From Bacillus piscicola (lineage in GTDB: Bacteria; Bacillota; Bacilli; Bacillales; Marinococcaceae), in NCBI RefSeq assembly GCF_022458745.1, contig NZ_JAJJJF010000001.1:496001-560000 (forward strand): a stretch of DNA of 64,000 nucleotides, written 5' to 3'. The position numbers and the translations under genes were made by a program. The first letter of the stretch is position 1; each line of letters starts with the position of its first letter. Positions 53,951 through 63,734 of the stretch are shown here, piece by piece. The notes under the pieces were generated by a model. That model saw only the letters and a program-made list of their open reading frames with translations, was not told the origin of the DNA and did no database searches.

Positions 53951-55240
53951 GTGAAATTAATAGCTACAGGTGATAGTTTTATCACGAGAAGAGTGCCAGA
54001 GAATGATCCGGCATTTAAAGAGTTGGAAGAATGGATAAAAAAAGCTGATGCAAAATTCACAAATCTTGAAACGACTGTCCATCGTCGTGAAGGATATCCA
54101 GGAGCTTTTAGCGGCGGTACATGGGCAATGTCAGAACCAGAAGTGCTTGACGATATCCAAGCTTACGGTTTTAACTTATTAAATTGGGCCACCAATCACA
54201 CATTGGATTATTCTCACGGCGGTCTGGAGGCAACAGAAAGAGAAATGGATAAACGAGGGTTCATCCACGCCGGTGCAGGTAAGACGCTTGCAGCGGCTTC
54301 TGAGCCAAGATATCTTGAAACGGCCCAAGGAAGAGTAGCATTAATTGCAGCTACTTCCACGTTTCATGAATCGTGGGTAGCTGGACAGCCGACGGCTCAT
54401 TTATCCGGACGCCCGGGGATTAATCCGTTACGGCATGAAGAAGTATACCATGTTACATCTAGTCAATTACAAACATTGCAAGAGATTGCAGGTGCTACGT
54501 TCATGAACGCCGATGAGGAATTGGCTGTTAAAGAAGGATTTGTTACCAAACAGGAAGGGGATCCTTTTCATTTTGCCGGAAAAGCATTTATAAAAGATGA
54601 AAAAACATACCGGACTCGGAGACCGCTGCAAGAAGACCTGGACCGAATAACGGCATCTATTCGTGATGCGAAGTCTCAGGCAGACCTTGTTATACTTAGC
54701 CTTCATTCACACGAGATAGAGGGACTCGACAAAAATAAGCCGGCTGATTTTCTCATTGAAGCAGCAAGAGCATGTGTGGATGCTGGAGCAGACGTGATTT
54801 TTGGCCATGGCCCACACGTCGTACGTGCGGTAGAAATGTACAAGGGAAAGCCTATTTTCTACAGTCTTGGGAACTTTATTTTCCAAAATGAGACAGTGTC
54901 CTACTTACCTGCAGATTTTCTCCAGAAATATGGATTGGACACAGATGCTACTGTTTCAGAAGCAATGGACATACGAAGTGATTATGGAAAAAAGGGCTTA
55001 GGAGCCAATCGCTTTGTATGGGAGTCAATCGTTGTAGAGTTGGACTGGGAGAAAGATAAATTCACGGAAATTTCCATGAGTCCGATTGATTTAGGATACG
55101 GTCAACCACGTCATAAGCGGGGATGTCCGGCCTTAACAAAAGAGGAAACGGTGCTAAGACGTTTACAAGAGCTATCCGCTGAATTTGGCACGGAAATTAA
55201 GATTGAGCAAGGAAAAGGGTATGTAAAAACAGGGAGATAA
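53951..55240 (+). CDS. CapA-family metallophosphatase-like protein, cytosolic
   Basis: 429-aa protein of the CapA/PgsA family (calcineurin-like fold). Motifs: ATGDSFITRRVP, NLETTVHRREGYPGAFSGG, NWATNHTLDYSHGGLEATER, VILSLHSHEIEG, FGHGPHVVRAVEMYKGKPIF then YSLGNFIFQ. Unlike capsule proteins PgsA/CapA it has no signal or membrane segment, so it should act in the cytosol, perhaps as a hydrolase of an amide or phosphoester. GTG 53951 is a tentative start (AAGGA 13 bases upstream; GTG 53939 is too close). It lies at the end of the catabolic block after a hairpin. Confidence 0.8.
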   Translation: MKLIATGDSFITRRVPENDPAFKELEEWIKKADAKFTNLETTVHRREGYPGAFSGGTWAMSEPEVLDDIQAYGFNLLNWATNHTLDYSHGGLEATEREMDKRGFIHAGAGKTLAAASEPRYLETAQGRVALIAATSTFHESWVAGQPTAHLSGRPGINPLRHEEVYHVTSSQLQTLQEIAGATFMNADEELAVKEGFVTKQEGDPFHFAGKAFIKDEKTYRTRRPLQEDLDRITASIRDAKSQADLVILSLHSHEIEGLDKNKPADFLIEAARACVDAGADVIFGHGPHVVRAVEMYKGKPIFYSLGNFIFQNETVSYLPADFLQKYGLDTDATVSEAMDIRSDYGKKGLGANRFVWESIVVELDWEKDKFTEISMSPIDLGYGQPRHKRGCPALTKEETVLRRLQELSAEFGTEIKIEQGKGYVKTGR

Positions 55241-55260
55241 AATCCTCCCTGTTTATTTTT
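55227..55260. terminator. bidirectional terminator, CapA-like gene / ytoA
   Basis: AAACAGGGAG-ATAAAATC-CTCCCTGTTT hairpin then ATTTTT. The left arm overlaps the end of the CapA-like gene and the right arm the 3' end of ytoA. Confidence 0.85.
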
Positions 55261-55777
55261 CATCTATGCTCGTAAGGCCCTTATAATATTGTCCTTTTTC
55301 TACATACGTTCTCCTAACACGATCCATTTCCACATAATCTTCTTCTGTCAGTTCACGGACCACTTTGGCAGGTCGGCCTAAAGCTAAGGTGCGTGCAGGG
55401 ATCACTTTGCCAGGAGGAACCAGACTCCCCGCTCCAATAAAAGCATCTTCTCCGATCTCAGCGTTGTCGAGGATCAGGCTGCCCATTCCAATTAGAGCAT
55501 TTTTGCGAATGATGGAACTATGTAAGATAACCATATGTCCTATCGTTACATCGTCCTCAATGATCAGAGGATTATCAGGGCTTTGATGTAGGACTGAATT
55601 GTCTTGAATACTCACTCTGTTTCCTATTTTTGTGGGAGCCACATCACCACGTATAGCAGTGTTAAACCAGATGCTCGTTTCCTCTCCAATCGATACGTCG
55701 CCGGTAATCGTCACATAGTCTGCAATATAAGCAGACTCCGCAATTTTTGGTGTTTTACCTTTGTATGAATATATCAT
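55253..55777 (-). CDS. ytoA: gamma-carbonic-anhydrase-like hexapeptide-repeat protein
   Basis: 174-aa left-handed beta-helix protein of the gamma-CA/YrdA/YtoA group. Hexapeptide repeats run from about residue 12 to 125 (ITGDVSIGEETSIWFNTAIR, GDVAPTKIGNRVSIQDNSVL), with metal-ligand histidines in VLHQSPDNP, IGHMVILH. Enzyme activity of this subgroup is uncertain. ATG 55777 follows AGGAGGA on the minus strand; the frame continues upstream without an SD. Divergent from ytpA. Confidence 0.88.
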   Translation of the reverse strand: MIYSYKGKTPKIAESAYIADYVTITGDVSIGEETSIWFNTAIRGDVAPTKIGNRVSIQDNSVLHQSPDNPLIIEDDVTIGHMVILHSSIIRKNALIGMGSLILDNAEIGEDAFIGAGSLVPPGKVIPARTLALGRPAKVVRELTEEDYVEMDRVRRTYVEKGQYYKGLTSIDEK

Positions 55778-55890
55778 GTTTAGTCCTCCTGAACGGTTAT
55801 TTTTCACAGCTCTTATATATAAGTTTACCAAAAAAAGTAGTAAAATGAAGGGAGAGCTCTAGAAGAGAGAGGGGAAAGGACGATCACTAC

Positions 55891-56670
55891 ATGATGAAGT
55901 ATTGGTTGAGTGAACGAGCGCGCGGGACAGTGCTCATCATACACGGAGCAGGAGAGCATCACGGACGTTATCAGTGGCTGATTGAGCAGCTGAAGAATCA
56001 ACGGTTTCACGTTGTTAGCGGCGACTTGCCGGGACATGGCACAACGAGAGGGAAACGAGGGCATATTGACAGATTTGAACAGTACATAGAGACCGTTTAC
56101 AATTGGTACAAACAAGCGGCTTCCTATGAACTTCCTGTTTTTCTACTTGGCCATAGTATGGGAGGCTTGATCTGTATCCGTTCTCTGATGGAAAAATACA
56201 TGCCGGTAAAAGGGATTATCCTATCGTCTCCCTGTATCGGCTTATACGAATACCCGAATAAAATAACGGAAGTGGGGACGAAAATGCTGCATCGTCTCAC
56301 GCCAACACTCACCGCGAAAACGGGTATTACAGCAGAGCGAATAACGAGAGACCCGGAAGTGAGGGCTCTGTATCAACAGGATGAGTTGAACATAAACACG
56401 GTGACGGCCCGTTGGTATCAAGAGATGATACGAGCGATGAAAACCTGCCTGCACGAAGCAGAACGATTTCCCGATGTTCCGTTGCTTGTCATGCAGGCGG
56501 GGCAAGATTATGTGGTTGATAAACATGCGGCTCACCGCTGGTTTAATCGTCTCCAAACGACAGACCGTTCCTTAAAAGAATGGAAAGGTCTTTACCATGA
56601 ACTGCTTAATGAACCTGAACGCGAAGTGGTATTTCGATTCATGATGACTTTTATTCACCAGCGACTTTAA
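55891..56670 (+). CDS. ytpA: YtpA-like alpha/beta hydrolase (lysophospholipase/monoacylglycerol lipase type)
   Basis: 259-aa serine hydrolase. Nucleophile in GHSMGG near residue 87, oxyanion region VLIIHGAGEHHGRYQWLI, acid in VMQAGQDYVVD and catalytic His in LYHELLNEPERE. Resembles YtpA, which makes the lysophospholipid bacilysocin in B. subtilis. No signal peptide. ATG 55891 and 55894 are equally possible starts. Next to ytoA, as in B. subtilis. Confidence 0.87.
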   Translation: MMKYWLSERARGTVLIIHGAGEHHGRYQWLIEQLKNQRFHVVSGDLPGHGTTRGKRGHIDRFEQYIETVYNWYKQAASYELPVFLLGHSMGGLICIRSLMEKYMPVKGIILSSPCIGLYEYPNKITEVGTKMLHRLTPTLTAKTGITAERITRDPEVRALYQQDELNINTVTARWYQEMIRAMKTCLHEAERFPDVPLLVMQAGQDYVVDKHAAHRWFNRLQTTDRSLKEWKGLYHELLNEPEREVVFRFMMTFIHQRL

Positions 56671-56704
56671 ATATAGATCAGTTCGTTATGCATTCCATGA
56701 GAGA

Positions 56705-57262
56705 TTAACTGTCTCTGTCGAGCACGGTTAACTTACCTGTTTCAGGACAAATGACGAGACCGTGAACGGGTGTATGTTTCGGAAGAAGAGGGTGGCGTCT
56801 TACTAATTCTACACTGTTGCGAACATTTTCCTCGACATCATCGAAGCCTTTTAGCCACTTTTCTACATCTACTCCTGCATAGGACACGGTCTCAATGTTG
56901 GCCATGTCAATACCACTGGTGGCAGCTTTTTGCATGATAGTATCGGACTCTAAACCGGTCATCCCGCAGCCGTAGTGCCCAATAATCGCGACTTCTTTTG
57001 CTTGCAGTTCGTACAAGGATACAATGATGCTTCTCATCACACTACCGAAAGGGTGTGAAATCAAGGCACCCGCATTTTTGATGATTTTTGCATCTCCATT
57101 TGCTAAATTGAGTGCTTTTGGAAGTAATTCTATAAGCCTAGTATCCATACAGGTGAGAATGACCAGTTTTTTGTTGGGAAACTTAGAAGTTTGATATTTT
57201 TCATACTGTTTTTCGGCTACAAATTGCTTGTTGTGCTCTAGTATATCATCTAACATGGACAA
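56705..57262 (-). CDS. ytiB: beta-class carbonic anhydrase
   Basis: 185-aa zinc enzyme hydrating CO2 to bicarbonate. Zinc ligands and catalytic pair: CMDTR near residue 38 (Cys and Asp), and HYGCGMTG near residue 96 (His and Cys). Matches YtiB. TTG 57262 is favoured (AAGGAG 9 bases upstream); ATG 57256 is the alternative. Confidence 0.9.
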   Translation of the reverse strand: MSMLDDILEHNKQFVAEKQYEKYQTSKFPNKKLVILTCMDTRLIELLPKALNLANGDAKIIKNAGALISHPFGSVMRSIIVSLYELQAKEVAIIGHYGCGMTGLESDTIMQKAATSGIDMANIETVSYAGVDVEKWLKGFDDVEENVRNSVELVRRHPLLPKHTPVHGLVICPETGKLTVLDRDS

Positions 57263-57434
57263 CGTTCTTCACTCCTTAGAACAGCCGAAAGGCCGAAATT
57301 TTAAAAATATATAATAATCATTAATGAAAGAGGAGTTATTTGTCAAGTAATAGAAAAGGAAGCTTACAGGGAATCATTCCTCTACGGGCACTCGTCGTAT
57401 TTTCACGGGCGAGCTCGTTAATTCGGGATAAACC

Positions 57435-57463
57435 TTGACACAGGGCGAAAAAATGCATAAAAT
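57435..57463 (+). promoter_or_regulatory. sigma-A promoter of leuS
   Basis: TTGACA (57435-57440), 17-base spacer, TAAAAT (57458-57463), directly before the T-box leader. The stretch 57263-57434 behind it shows nothing else. Confidence 0.75.
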
Positions 57464-57469
57464 ATCAAG

Positions 57470-57772
57470 TATTGACGCAAGAAACATGTGAAAATGAAAT
57501 AGGTAACAACAATGATGAAGGAATAGTAACGGTGTGCCCGGGTTGAAGAGAGCTGACGGCTGGTGGAAGTCAGACGATGGCTGCTGTGAACTCGCCTTTT
57601 AGTTGCAAAGGTGAACGGATTAGTAACCTTTTGCCGCGGTCCCGCGTTATGGACACAAATTTAGAGCGGATATGCTGCTGTTTTACAAGCATGTCAACCA
57701 GGGTGGTACCGCGGGAATTTGTCTATACAACCTCTCGTCCCTAATAGAATACTTAGGGATGAGGGGTTTTTG
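57470..57772 (+). ncRNA. leucine T-box leader
   Basis: Long leader ahead of leuS with the T-box AGGGTGGTACCGCG at 57700-57713, which carries the bases that pair with the uncharged tRNA acceptor end. The likely specifier is CTC (Leu) at 57591-57593, in GTGAACTCGCC. A terminator hairpin CCTC..GTCCCTAA/TTAGGGATGAGG with TTTTTG lies at 57730-57772. Confidence 0.92.
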
Positions 57773-57833
57773 TATGAAATAGAAACTAGCAGATGTATGT
57801 ACAATTTACAAAAATAGAGGAGGCAGGACGTCG

Positions 57834-60254
57834 ATGGCGTTTTCTCATCAAGATATCGAAAAAAAATGGCAGAAATATTGGGAAGAAAATAAAACGTTCA
57901 AAACAAATGACCATACAGATGACAGTCGGAATTTTTATGCACTGGATATGTTTCCGTATCCATCTGGAGCAGGGTTGCATGTTGGCCACCCGGAAGGTTA
58001 CACAGCAACAGATATTTTATCACGGATGAAGCGGATGCAAGGATGGAATGTTCTTCATCCGATGGGATGGGATGCTTTTGGGCTTCCTGCAGAGCAGTTT
58101 GCACTCGATACGGGTAAACATCCTCGGGAATTTACACAAGCGAATATTGAAACATTTAAAAACCAAATAAAATCACTTGGTTTTTCGTATGATTGGAACC
58201 GTGAAATAGATACGACGGATCCCGATTACTACAAATGGACACAGTGGATTTTCATTCAGTTGTACAATAAAGGGCTTGCTTACATGGATGAAGTAGCCGT
58301 CAACTGGTGTCCTGCTTTAGGAACCGTGCTTGCTAACGAGGAAGTAATCGATGGTCTGAGTGAACGGGGGGATCATCCAGTAGAGCGCCGGCCGATGAAG
58401 CAGTGGATGCTGAAAATAACAGAATATGCCGAGCGGCTTCTTGACGATCTGGAAGAGCTCGATTGGCCGGAGAGCGTCAAAGATATGCAACGAAACTGGA
58501 TTGGTCGTTCGGAAGGGGCCGATGTTTTCTTTGAAATTGACGGGACCTCGGAAACGTTTACCGTGTTTACGACAAGACCGGATACGTTGTTCGGTGCGAC
58601 TTACTGCGTATTTGCCCCAGAACACGAACTTGTAGGCAAAATTGTGACAGAAGAACAAAAAGAAGCTGTCGAGGCTTATCAAAAAAAGGTAGCAACCAAA
58701 AGTGACTTGGAACGGACGGAACTGCAAAAAGAGAAAACAGGCGTGTTCACTGGGGCGTATGCGATCAATCCAGCGAATGGTGAGAAACTCCCAATATGGA
58801 TAGCAGACTATGTACTGGTCAGTTACGGAAGCGGTGCGATTATGGCTGTTCCTGCCCACGACGAACGCGATTATGAATTTGCGGCAAAGTTTGATCTTCC
58901 GATTAACGAAGTGGTGGAAGGCGGCAATGTTGCGGAAGAAGCCTATATTGAGGATGGGCCGCACGTTAACTCCTCCTTCTTAAATGGCCTTCATACTGAT
59001 GAAGCTATTGTGAAGATGATTGAATGGCTGGAACAAGAAGGCAAAGGAGAACGACAAATTACGTACCGATTACGAGATTGGCTGTTCAGCCGGCAGCGAT
59101 ACTGGGGAGAGCCGATTCCGGTTATCCATTGGGAAGATGGAACAATGAGTACTGTTCCGGAAGAAGAATTACCTCTTGTATTGCCGGATATGGATGAGAT
59201 TAAACCGTCGGGAACTGGGGAGTCGCCGCTTGCTAATGCTGTTGACTGGCTCGAGGTCACAGATCCGAAGACTGGCATGAAAGGGAGAAGAGAAACGAAC
59301 ACGATGCCGCAATGGGCTGGCAGCTGCTGGTACTACTTGCGTTTTATCGATCCACATAATGAAAAGATGCTTGCTGATCCGGAGAAACTTAAACGCTGGC
59401 TTCCGGTAGATATATATATCGGCGGTGCTGAACACGCGGTTCTTCATCTTTTGTATGCTCGTTTCTGGCATAAAGTGCTGTATGATCTTGGAATAGTGCC
59501 TACAAAAGAACCATTCCAGCGTCTATACAATCAAGGAATGATCCTTGGAGAAAATAATGAAAAGATGAGTAAATCAAAAGGCAACGTCGTTAACCCGGAT
59601 GATATTGTTCATTCTCACGGTGCCGATACTCTCCGTCTATATGAAATGTTTATGGGGCCGTTGGATGCTTCTGTAGCTTGGTCAGAAACGGGCCTGGATG
59701 GAGCTAGACGCTTCCTTGACAGAGTGTGGAGACTGTACACCGGAGAAGATGGAAAGTTGGACGCTAAGATCCGAAAAGCGGAAGGCAGCGGCACGTTGAG
59801 GACGGTTTATCACCAGACAGTGAAAAAAGTAACAGATGATTACACAAATCTTCGCTTTAATACAGCGATTAGCCAGCTGATGGTTTTTGTGAACGAAGCA
59901 TATAAACAGGAAGTATTGCCAATGGAGTATATGGAAGGCTTTATTAAGTTGTTATCCCCAATTGCCCCTCATTTAGGGGAAGAAATTTGGCAAATGCTTG
60001 GTCATGATAACACGATTGCATATGAACCATGGCCTACTTACGAAGAAAGCATGCTCGTTGAAGCTGATATTGAGATTGTCCTTCAGGTTAATGGGAAGGT
60101 CCGTGCCAAGGTAGTAGTGCCGAAGGATGCAGATAAAGAGCAATTAGAAACGATCGCCCAGGATCATCCTAAGATTCAGGAAGGAACGGCAGGAAAGACG
60201 ATCCGGAAAATCATTGCTATTCCAGGAAAACTAGTGAACATCGTTGCAAACTAA
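57834..60254 (+). CDS. leuS: leucyl-tRNA synthetase
   Basis: Class I synthetase (806 aa) charging tRNA-Leu. [16 protein letters not shown] (HIGH box) near residues 41-56, the CP1 editing domain ([36 protein letters not shown]), KMSKSKGN near residue 577, an anticodon-binding domain and a small C-terminal domain ([16 protein letters not shown]). AGAGGAGG SD before ATG 57834. Controlled by the T-box upstream. Confidence 0.97.
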   Translation: MAFSHQDIEKKWQKYWEENKTFKTNDHTDDSRNFYALDMFPYPSGAGLHVGHPEGYTATDILSRMKRMQGWNVLHPMGWDAFGLPAEQFALDTGKHPREFTQANIETFKNQIKSLGFSYDWNREIDTTDPDYYKWTQWIFIQLYNKGLAYMDEVAVNWCPALGTVLANEEVIDGLSERGDHPVERRPMKQWMLKITEYAERLLDDLEELDWPESVKDMQRNWIGRSEGADVFFEIDGTSETFTVFTTRPDTLFGATYCVFAPEHELVGKIVTEEQKEAVEAYQKKVATKSDLERTELQKEKTGVFTGAYAINPANGEKLPIWIADYVLVSYGSGAIMAVPAHDERDYEFAAKFDLPINEVVEGGNVAEEAYIEDGPHVNSSFLNGLHTDEAIVKMIEWLEQEGKGERQITYRLRDWLFSRQRYWGEPIPVIHWEDGTMSTVPEEELPLVLPDMDEIKPSGTGESPLANAVDWLEVTDPKTGMKGRRETNTMPQWAGSCWYYLRFIDPHNEKMLADPEKLKRWLPVDIYIGGAEHAVLHLLYARFWHKVLYDLGIVPTKEPFQRLYNQGMILGENNEKMSKSKGNVVNPDDIVHSHGADTLRLYEMFMGPLDASVAWSETGLDGARRFLDRVWRLYTGEDGKLDAKIRKAEGSGTLRTVYHQTVKKVTDDYTNLRFNTAISQLMVFVNEAYKQEVLPMEYMEGFIKLLSPIAPHLGEEIWQMLGHDNTIAYEPWPTYEESMLVEADIEIVLQVNGKVRAKVVVPKDADKEQLETIAQDHPKIQEGTAGKTIRKIIAIPGKLVNIVAN

Positions 60255-60262
60255 ATAAAATA

Positions 60263-60322
60263 AAAAAGAACTGATCTCCTTATCGCTACAACTTGTAACG
60301 GAAGGTAAGATCAGTTTTTTTT
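60263..60322 (+). terminator. terminator of leuS
   Basis: AACTGATCT/AGATCAGTT stem with an inner CCTT/AAGG pairing, followed by TTTTTTTT. Confidence 0.85.
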
Positions 60323-60345
60323 CGTTCACAGCGAACGTGTGTATT

Positions 60346-60501
60346 TGTTAATAAGTCTGTTGATAAAACAGATTTTTGTGAATAACGTGTGGGTATAATT
60401 GATAGTTATCAACAATAGGGCCGAGAATGCTTACTAAAGCAGGAAAAAAAATTTTTTTATATTTTTATTATTGTATCATGTTTTCCACAGGGTGTGGAAA
60501 A
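60346..60501. promoter_or_regulatory. group of DnaA-box-like 9-mers
   Basis: Six 9-mers close to TTATCCACA in an AT-rich intergenic stretch: TGTTAATAA 60346, TGTTGATAA 60358, TGTGAATAA 60377 (reverse orientation), TTATCAACA 60406 and TTTTCCACA 60481 (forward), TGTGGAAAA 60493 (reverse). Three (60377, 60481, 60493) fit TTWTNCACA fully; the others differ at one base. The last two form the perfect inverted repeat 60481-60501. A run of A/T (60444-60475) lies between. Confidence 0.5.
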
Positions 60502-60506
60502 ATGCT

Positions 60507-61775
60507 TCATCTATGTTCACTGCTTTCTGAAGCAGATTTTCCAGCCGTGTACCCGGTTGAAAAAGCGCACGTAATATTGAAGCCTCCTGTGTAACCATGA
60601 ATGTCTAAAATTTCACCACAAAAATATAAGCCTTTTTTGAATTTGGACTCCATGCGTTTCGGGTCAATTTCCTTAATAGACACACCCCCGCCAGTAACAA
60701 ATGCTTTCTCAATAGAAAGTGTTCCGTTTACTTGAAAGCGAAAGTCGGTAAACAAATTAGCAAGTTCACGCAAGGCGTCATGAGGTATCATATGCAGAAC
60801 TTGGGTGGGGTCAATACCTGCTTTTTCTAAGTAGAGTATCAGCAAACGCTCAGCAGCCCAGTTTTTTAACGCATTTTTACAAGATTTCATTCCGTCTTCT
60901 TTTTTTTGGAAAAGGAGTTTCTGAAATAATTCTTCTGAATGATTGTCTGGGTATAGATGGATACTCATAGACACTGGCTTGCCTTTTGTTTTTTTCATTT
61001 CTTTTACGACGAATTGACTGCAACGGAGAGCAATTGGGCCGGAAATACCAAAGTGAGTAAATACCATGTCCCCGCGATGGGTGATGATCCGTTTTCCTTT
61101 TTGGTTATAGACGCTTAGAGCAGTATCTGATAAGGACAGACCTTGAAGACGCTTTTCTTTAATAAATGATTCTGCGGAAGTAATCGGCACTTCTGTAGGA
61201 TAAAGGTCAGTAATCGTGTGGCCGGCTGCTTCTGCCCAAGGGTATCCATCTCCCGTGCTGCCTGTGTGAGGGACAGACTTCCCTCCCGTTGCGATAATAA
61301 TGCTGTCTGCTTTTAGGAGTTCACCGGTGTCTAACAGCAGCCCCGTCACTCGGTCATTTTCGAAAGAGAGTGAAGCAACTTCCGTTTGCAAGCGGGTGTC
61401 AATGTGGAGAGCCTGCATTTTCTGCAACAACGTTTGTACGACCGTGATCGCCTTGTCATTCACCGGAAACATGCGCCCCATGTCTTCTTCTTTTAAGGGA
61501 ATACCGAGATTCTCAAAAAAATCGATGATGTCTTCATTATTAAAAATAGAGAAAGGACTATACATAAACTTGCCGTTTCCCGGTATATGAGCAATCAATT
61601 CTTTTTCTTCCATTCGGTTGGTGACGTTACAACGTCCTCCTCCTGAAATGGCAAGCTTTCTTCCAAGTTTTTTCCCCTTGTCTATGACAAGAACCCTGGC
61701 TCCGTGCTCTGCGGCAGATACGGATGCCATTAAGCCTGCTGGACCGCCGCCAACCACTATCACATTATATTTCAT
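60507..61775 (-). CDS. ytfP: HI0933/YtfP-type FAD flavoprotein
   Basis: 422-aa flavoprotein of the HI0933/YhiN family (annotated as aminoacetone oxidase-like). N-terminal FAD motif [40 protein letters not shown] (family signature), [20 protein letters not shown] and the C-terminal [37 protein letters not shown]. Physiological reaction not established. ATG 61775 has GGGA 8 bases upstream on the minus strand. Confidence 0.9.
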   Translation of the reverse strand: MKYNVIVVGGGPAGLMASVSAAEHGARVLVIDKGKKLGRKLAISGGGRCNVTNRMEEKELIAHIPGNGKFMYSPFSIFNNEDIIDFFENLGIPLKEEDMGRMFPVNDKAITVVQTLLQKMQALHIDTRLQTEVASLSFENDRVTGLLLDTGELLKADSIIIATGGKSVPHTGSTGDGYPWAEAAGHTITDLYPTEVPITSAESFIKEKRLQGLSLSDTALSVYNQKGKRIITHRGDMVFTHFGISGPIALRCSQFVVKEMKKTKGKPVSMSIHLYPDNHSEELFQKLLFQKKEDGMKSCKNALKNWAAERLLILYLEKAGIDPTQVLHMIPHDALRELANLFTDFRFQVNGTLSIEKAFVTGGGVSIKEIDPKRMESKFKKGLYFCGEILDIHGYTGGFNITCAFSTGYTAGKSASESSEHR

Positions 61776-61991
61776 CACTTATTCCCTGCCTTTGCTTTAG
61801 AAAAACTATGCTAATCATACCAAACGTATCAGATATTCAAAAGTTAGTCAGGACGTGGATACAAATAGGCGGGAATCTCCGAGCGTAGTATGGTAAAATT
61901 TCTTGAGGTTCATTTTGTTCGTCTATTGTTCTACACAACCACGTTTATCATAATAGAACTAGACAATATCCATTTTACTGGAGATGAAGGT

Positions 61992-63623
61992 ATGTCAGAT
62001 TCAAAGTTTTTACGAGGAACGGCAATTTTATCCATGGCTACATTTCTGTCCAAATTCCTGGGAATGATTTATATATTCCCTTTTGCAGCCATGGTAGGAC
62101 AGCAAGGATTAGCTCTTTATCAGTATGGCTACACCCCTTATACGATTTTGCTCAGTTTAGCGACCTTAGGTGTGCCGATGGCAGTTTCTAAATTTGTATC
62201 GAAATACAACGCGCTTGGTGATTACTTGTCCGGACAGCGCCTGCTTCGGTCCGGTATTGTATTTATGACTATCTCGGGCTTCGCGGCCTTCCTGTTATTA
62301 TTTTTTTCAGCTCCGGTGATCGCGGGCTGGATCATCACAGATCCAAACGAGATGCAAGGGAATGCCATTTCGGATGTTATCTTTACGATCCGCATGGTAA
62401 GTATTGCTTTACTGTTAATTCCTGCAATGTCCGTCATTCGCGGTTATTTTCAAGGCTTTCGCTCTATGGGACCTACCGCTGTCTCTCAGGTCATTGAGCA
62501 GATTGTCCGCATTGTTTTTATTTTATCAGCAGCCTACGCCATTCTATACATAGGAGATGGCAAGATTGGTACGGCAGTAGGATTTGCGACGTTCGGGGCT
62601 TTTATTGGCGGGCTCGGTGCCTTGGTTGTGCTGATTATTTATTGGCAAAAGCGGAAGGGATTTATCCAGCAGCATGTAGAAGAGAGTACAACAGACTACC
62701 ATATCCCGCTGTCTTCTATGTATAAGGAGCTGATTTCTTATGCACTGCCGCTTTCTTTTGTGGGGCTCGCAATTCCACTCTTTCAGCTCATCGATATGTT
62801 TACATTTAATAACGCTTTAATGGCCTCGGGTAATTTTACACAAGGGGAGGCGGAAACAGCGTACGGGGCTTTTTCAGGAGCGGCTCATAAGCTTATCTTA
62901 ATACCTGTTGCGATCGCAACCGCTATGTCTGTCACATTGATACCGACTATCACAGAGTCTTTTACGAATAAAGATAAGCAGCTCCTCCGCAGTCAAGTGA
63001 CGCAAACTTATCAAGTGATCGTTTTCTTATCGATACCGGCAGCTGTTGGAATGGCGGTGCTTGCTTACCCCACATTTGCTTTACTGTTCGGTCTAGATGA
63101 TATGGAAATAGGAGGGTATATTCTTCGATACTATGCCCCCGTCGCTGTGTTATTTTCACTGTTCTCGGTAACCGGGGCTATTCTGCAAGGAATTAACAAG
63201 CAGAAGTATGCAGTCATCTCTCTGCTGTTAGGACTTGCTGTAAAAGGAGGAACGGCTTACCTTCTTCTTTACACCATAGGTCCGATAGGAGCAAGTGTGA
63301 GTACGTTCATCGGGTTTGGTGCTGCCGTTCTCCTGAATATGTGGGCGATTGGTAAATTTGCAGATTTTCAATATGGGAAACTTTTAAAACGGACACTTCT
63401 CGTTTTATTATTCTCCCTATGTATGGCTCTCGCTGTCATCCTGGTAAAGGAAGGAGCATTAACATTGTTTCCATTGAATTCCTGGTTTCATGCCTTTCTA
63501 GTGGAGATGTTCAGTGTAATAGCGGGGGCAGGGGTGTATTTTATTTTAACCGTCCGAAGCGGTCTTGCGGGTATTGTGTTAGGTGAGCGTTTTTCCATTC
63601 TTAAAAGAGAAAGAGAGCAATAA
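61992..63623 (+). CDS. murJ: MOP-superfamily flippase YtgP (lipid II flippase MurJ type)
   Basis: 543-aa polytopic membrane protein with about 14 helices, of the polysaccharide-biosynthesis/SpoVB branch of the MOP superfamily. FLRGTAILSMATFLSKFLGM and IYIFPFAAMVGQQGLALYQY at the N terminus, PAMSVIRGYFQGFRSMGPTA in the first half, and the KLILIPVAIATAMSVTLIPT segment are YtgP-like. B. subtilis YtgP is the MurJ-equivalent lipid II flippase; SpoVB is the main alternative paralogue. ATG 61992 has a GGAG-type SD (GGAGATGAAGGT). Confidence 0.87.
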   Translation: MSDSKFLRGTAILSMATFLSKFLGMIYIFPFAAMVGQQGLALYQYGYTPYTILLSLATLGVPMAVSKFVSKYNALGDYLSGQRLLRSGIVFMTISGFAAFLLLFFSAPVIAGWIITDPNEMQGNAISDVIFTIRMVSIALLLIPAMSVIRGYFQGFRSMGPTAVSQVIEQIVRIVFILSAAYAILYIGDGKIGTAVGFATFGAFIGGLGALVVLIIYWQKRKGFIQQHVEESTTDYHIPLSSMYKELISYALPLSFVGLAIPLFQLIDMFTFNNALMASGNFTQGEAETAYGAFSGAAHKLILIPVAIATAMSVTLIPTITESFTNKDKQLLRSQVTQTYQVIVFLSIPAAVGMAVLAYPTFALLFGLDDMEIGGYILRYYAPVAVLFSLFSVTGAILQGINKQKYAVISLLLGLAVKGGTAYLLLYTIGPIGASVSTFIGFGAAVLLNMWAIGKFADFQYGKLLKRTLLVLLFSLCMALAVILVKEGALTLFPLNSWFHAFLVEMFSVIAGAGVYFILTVRSGLAGIVLGERFSILKREREQ

Positions 63624-63734
63624 ATACAGTCGAAGGCCTCTTTTTTCCAATTCATGCAAGTGGTATAATAAACAATAATTTATCCGCTTGACATGACTGT
63701 TGTTAACTTAGTGCAATAAGGCCGGGGAGGGACC

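Noticed and set aside
58317-58964. 215-codon minus-strand frame inside leuS
   Set aside because: Antisense to a full-length synthetase; no start signal.
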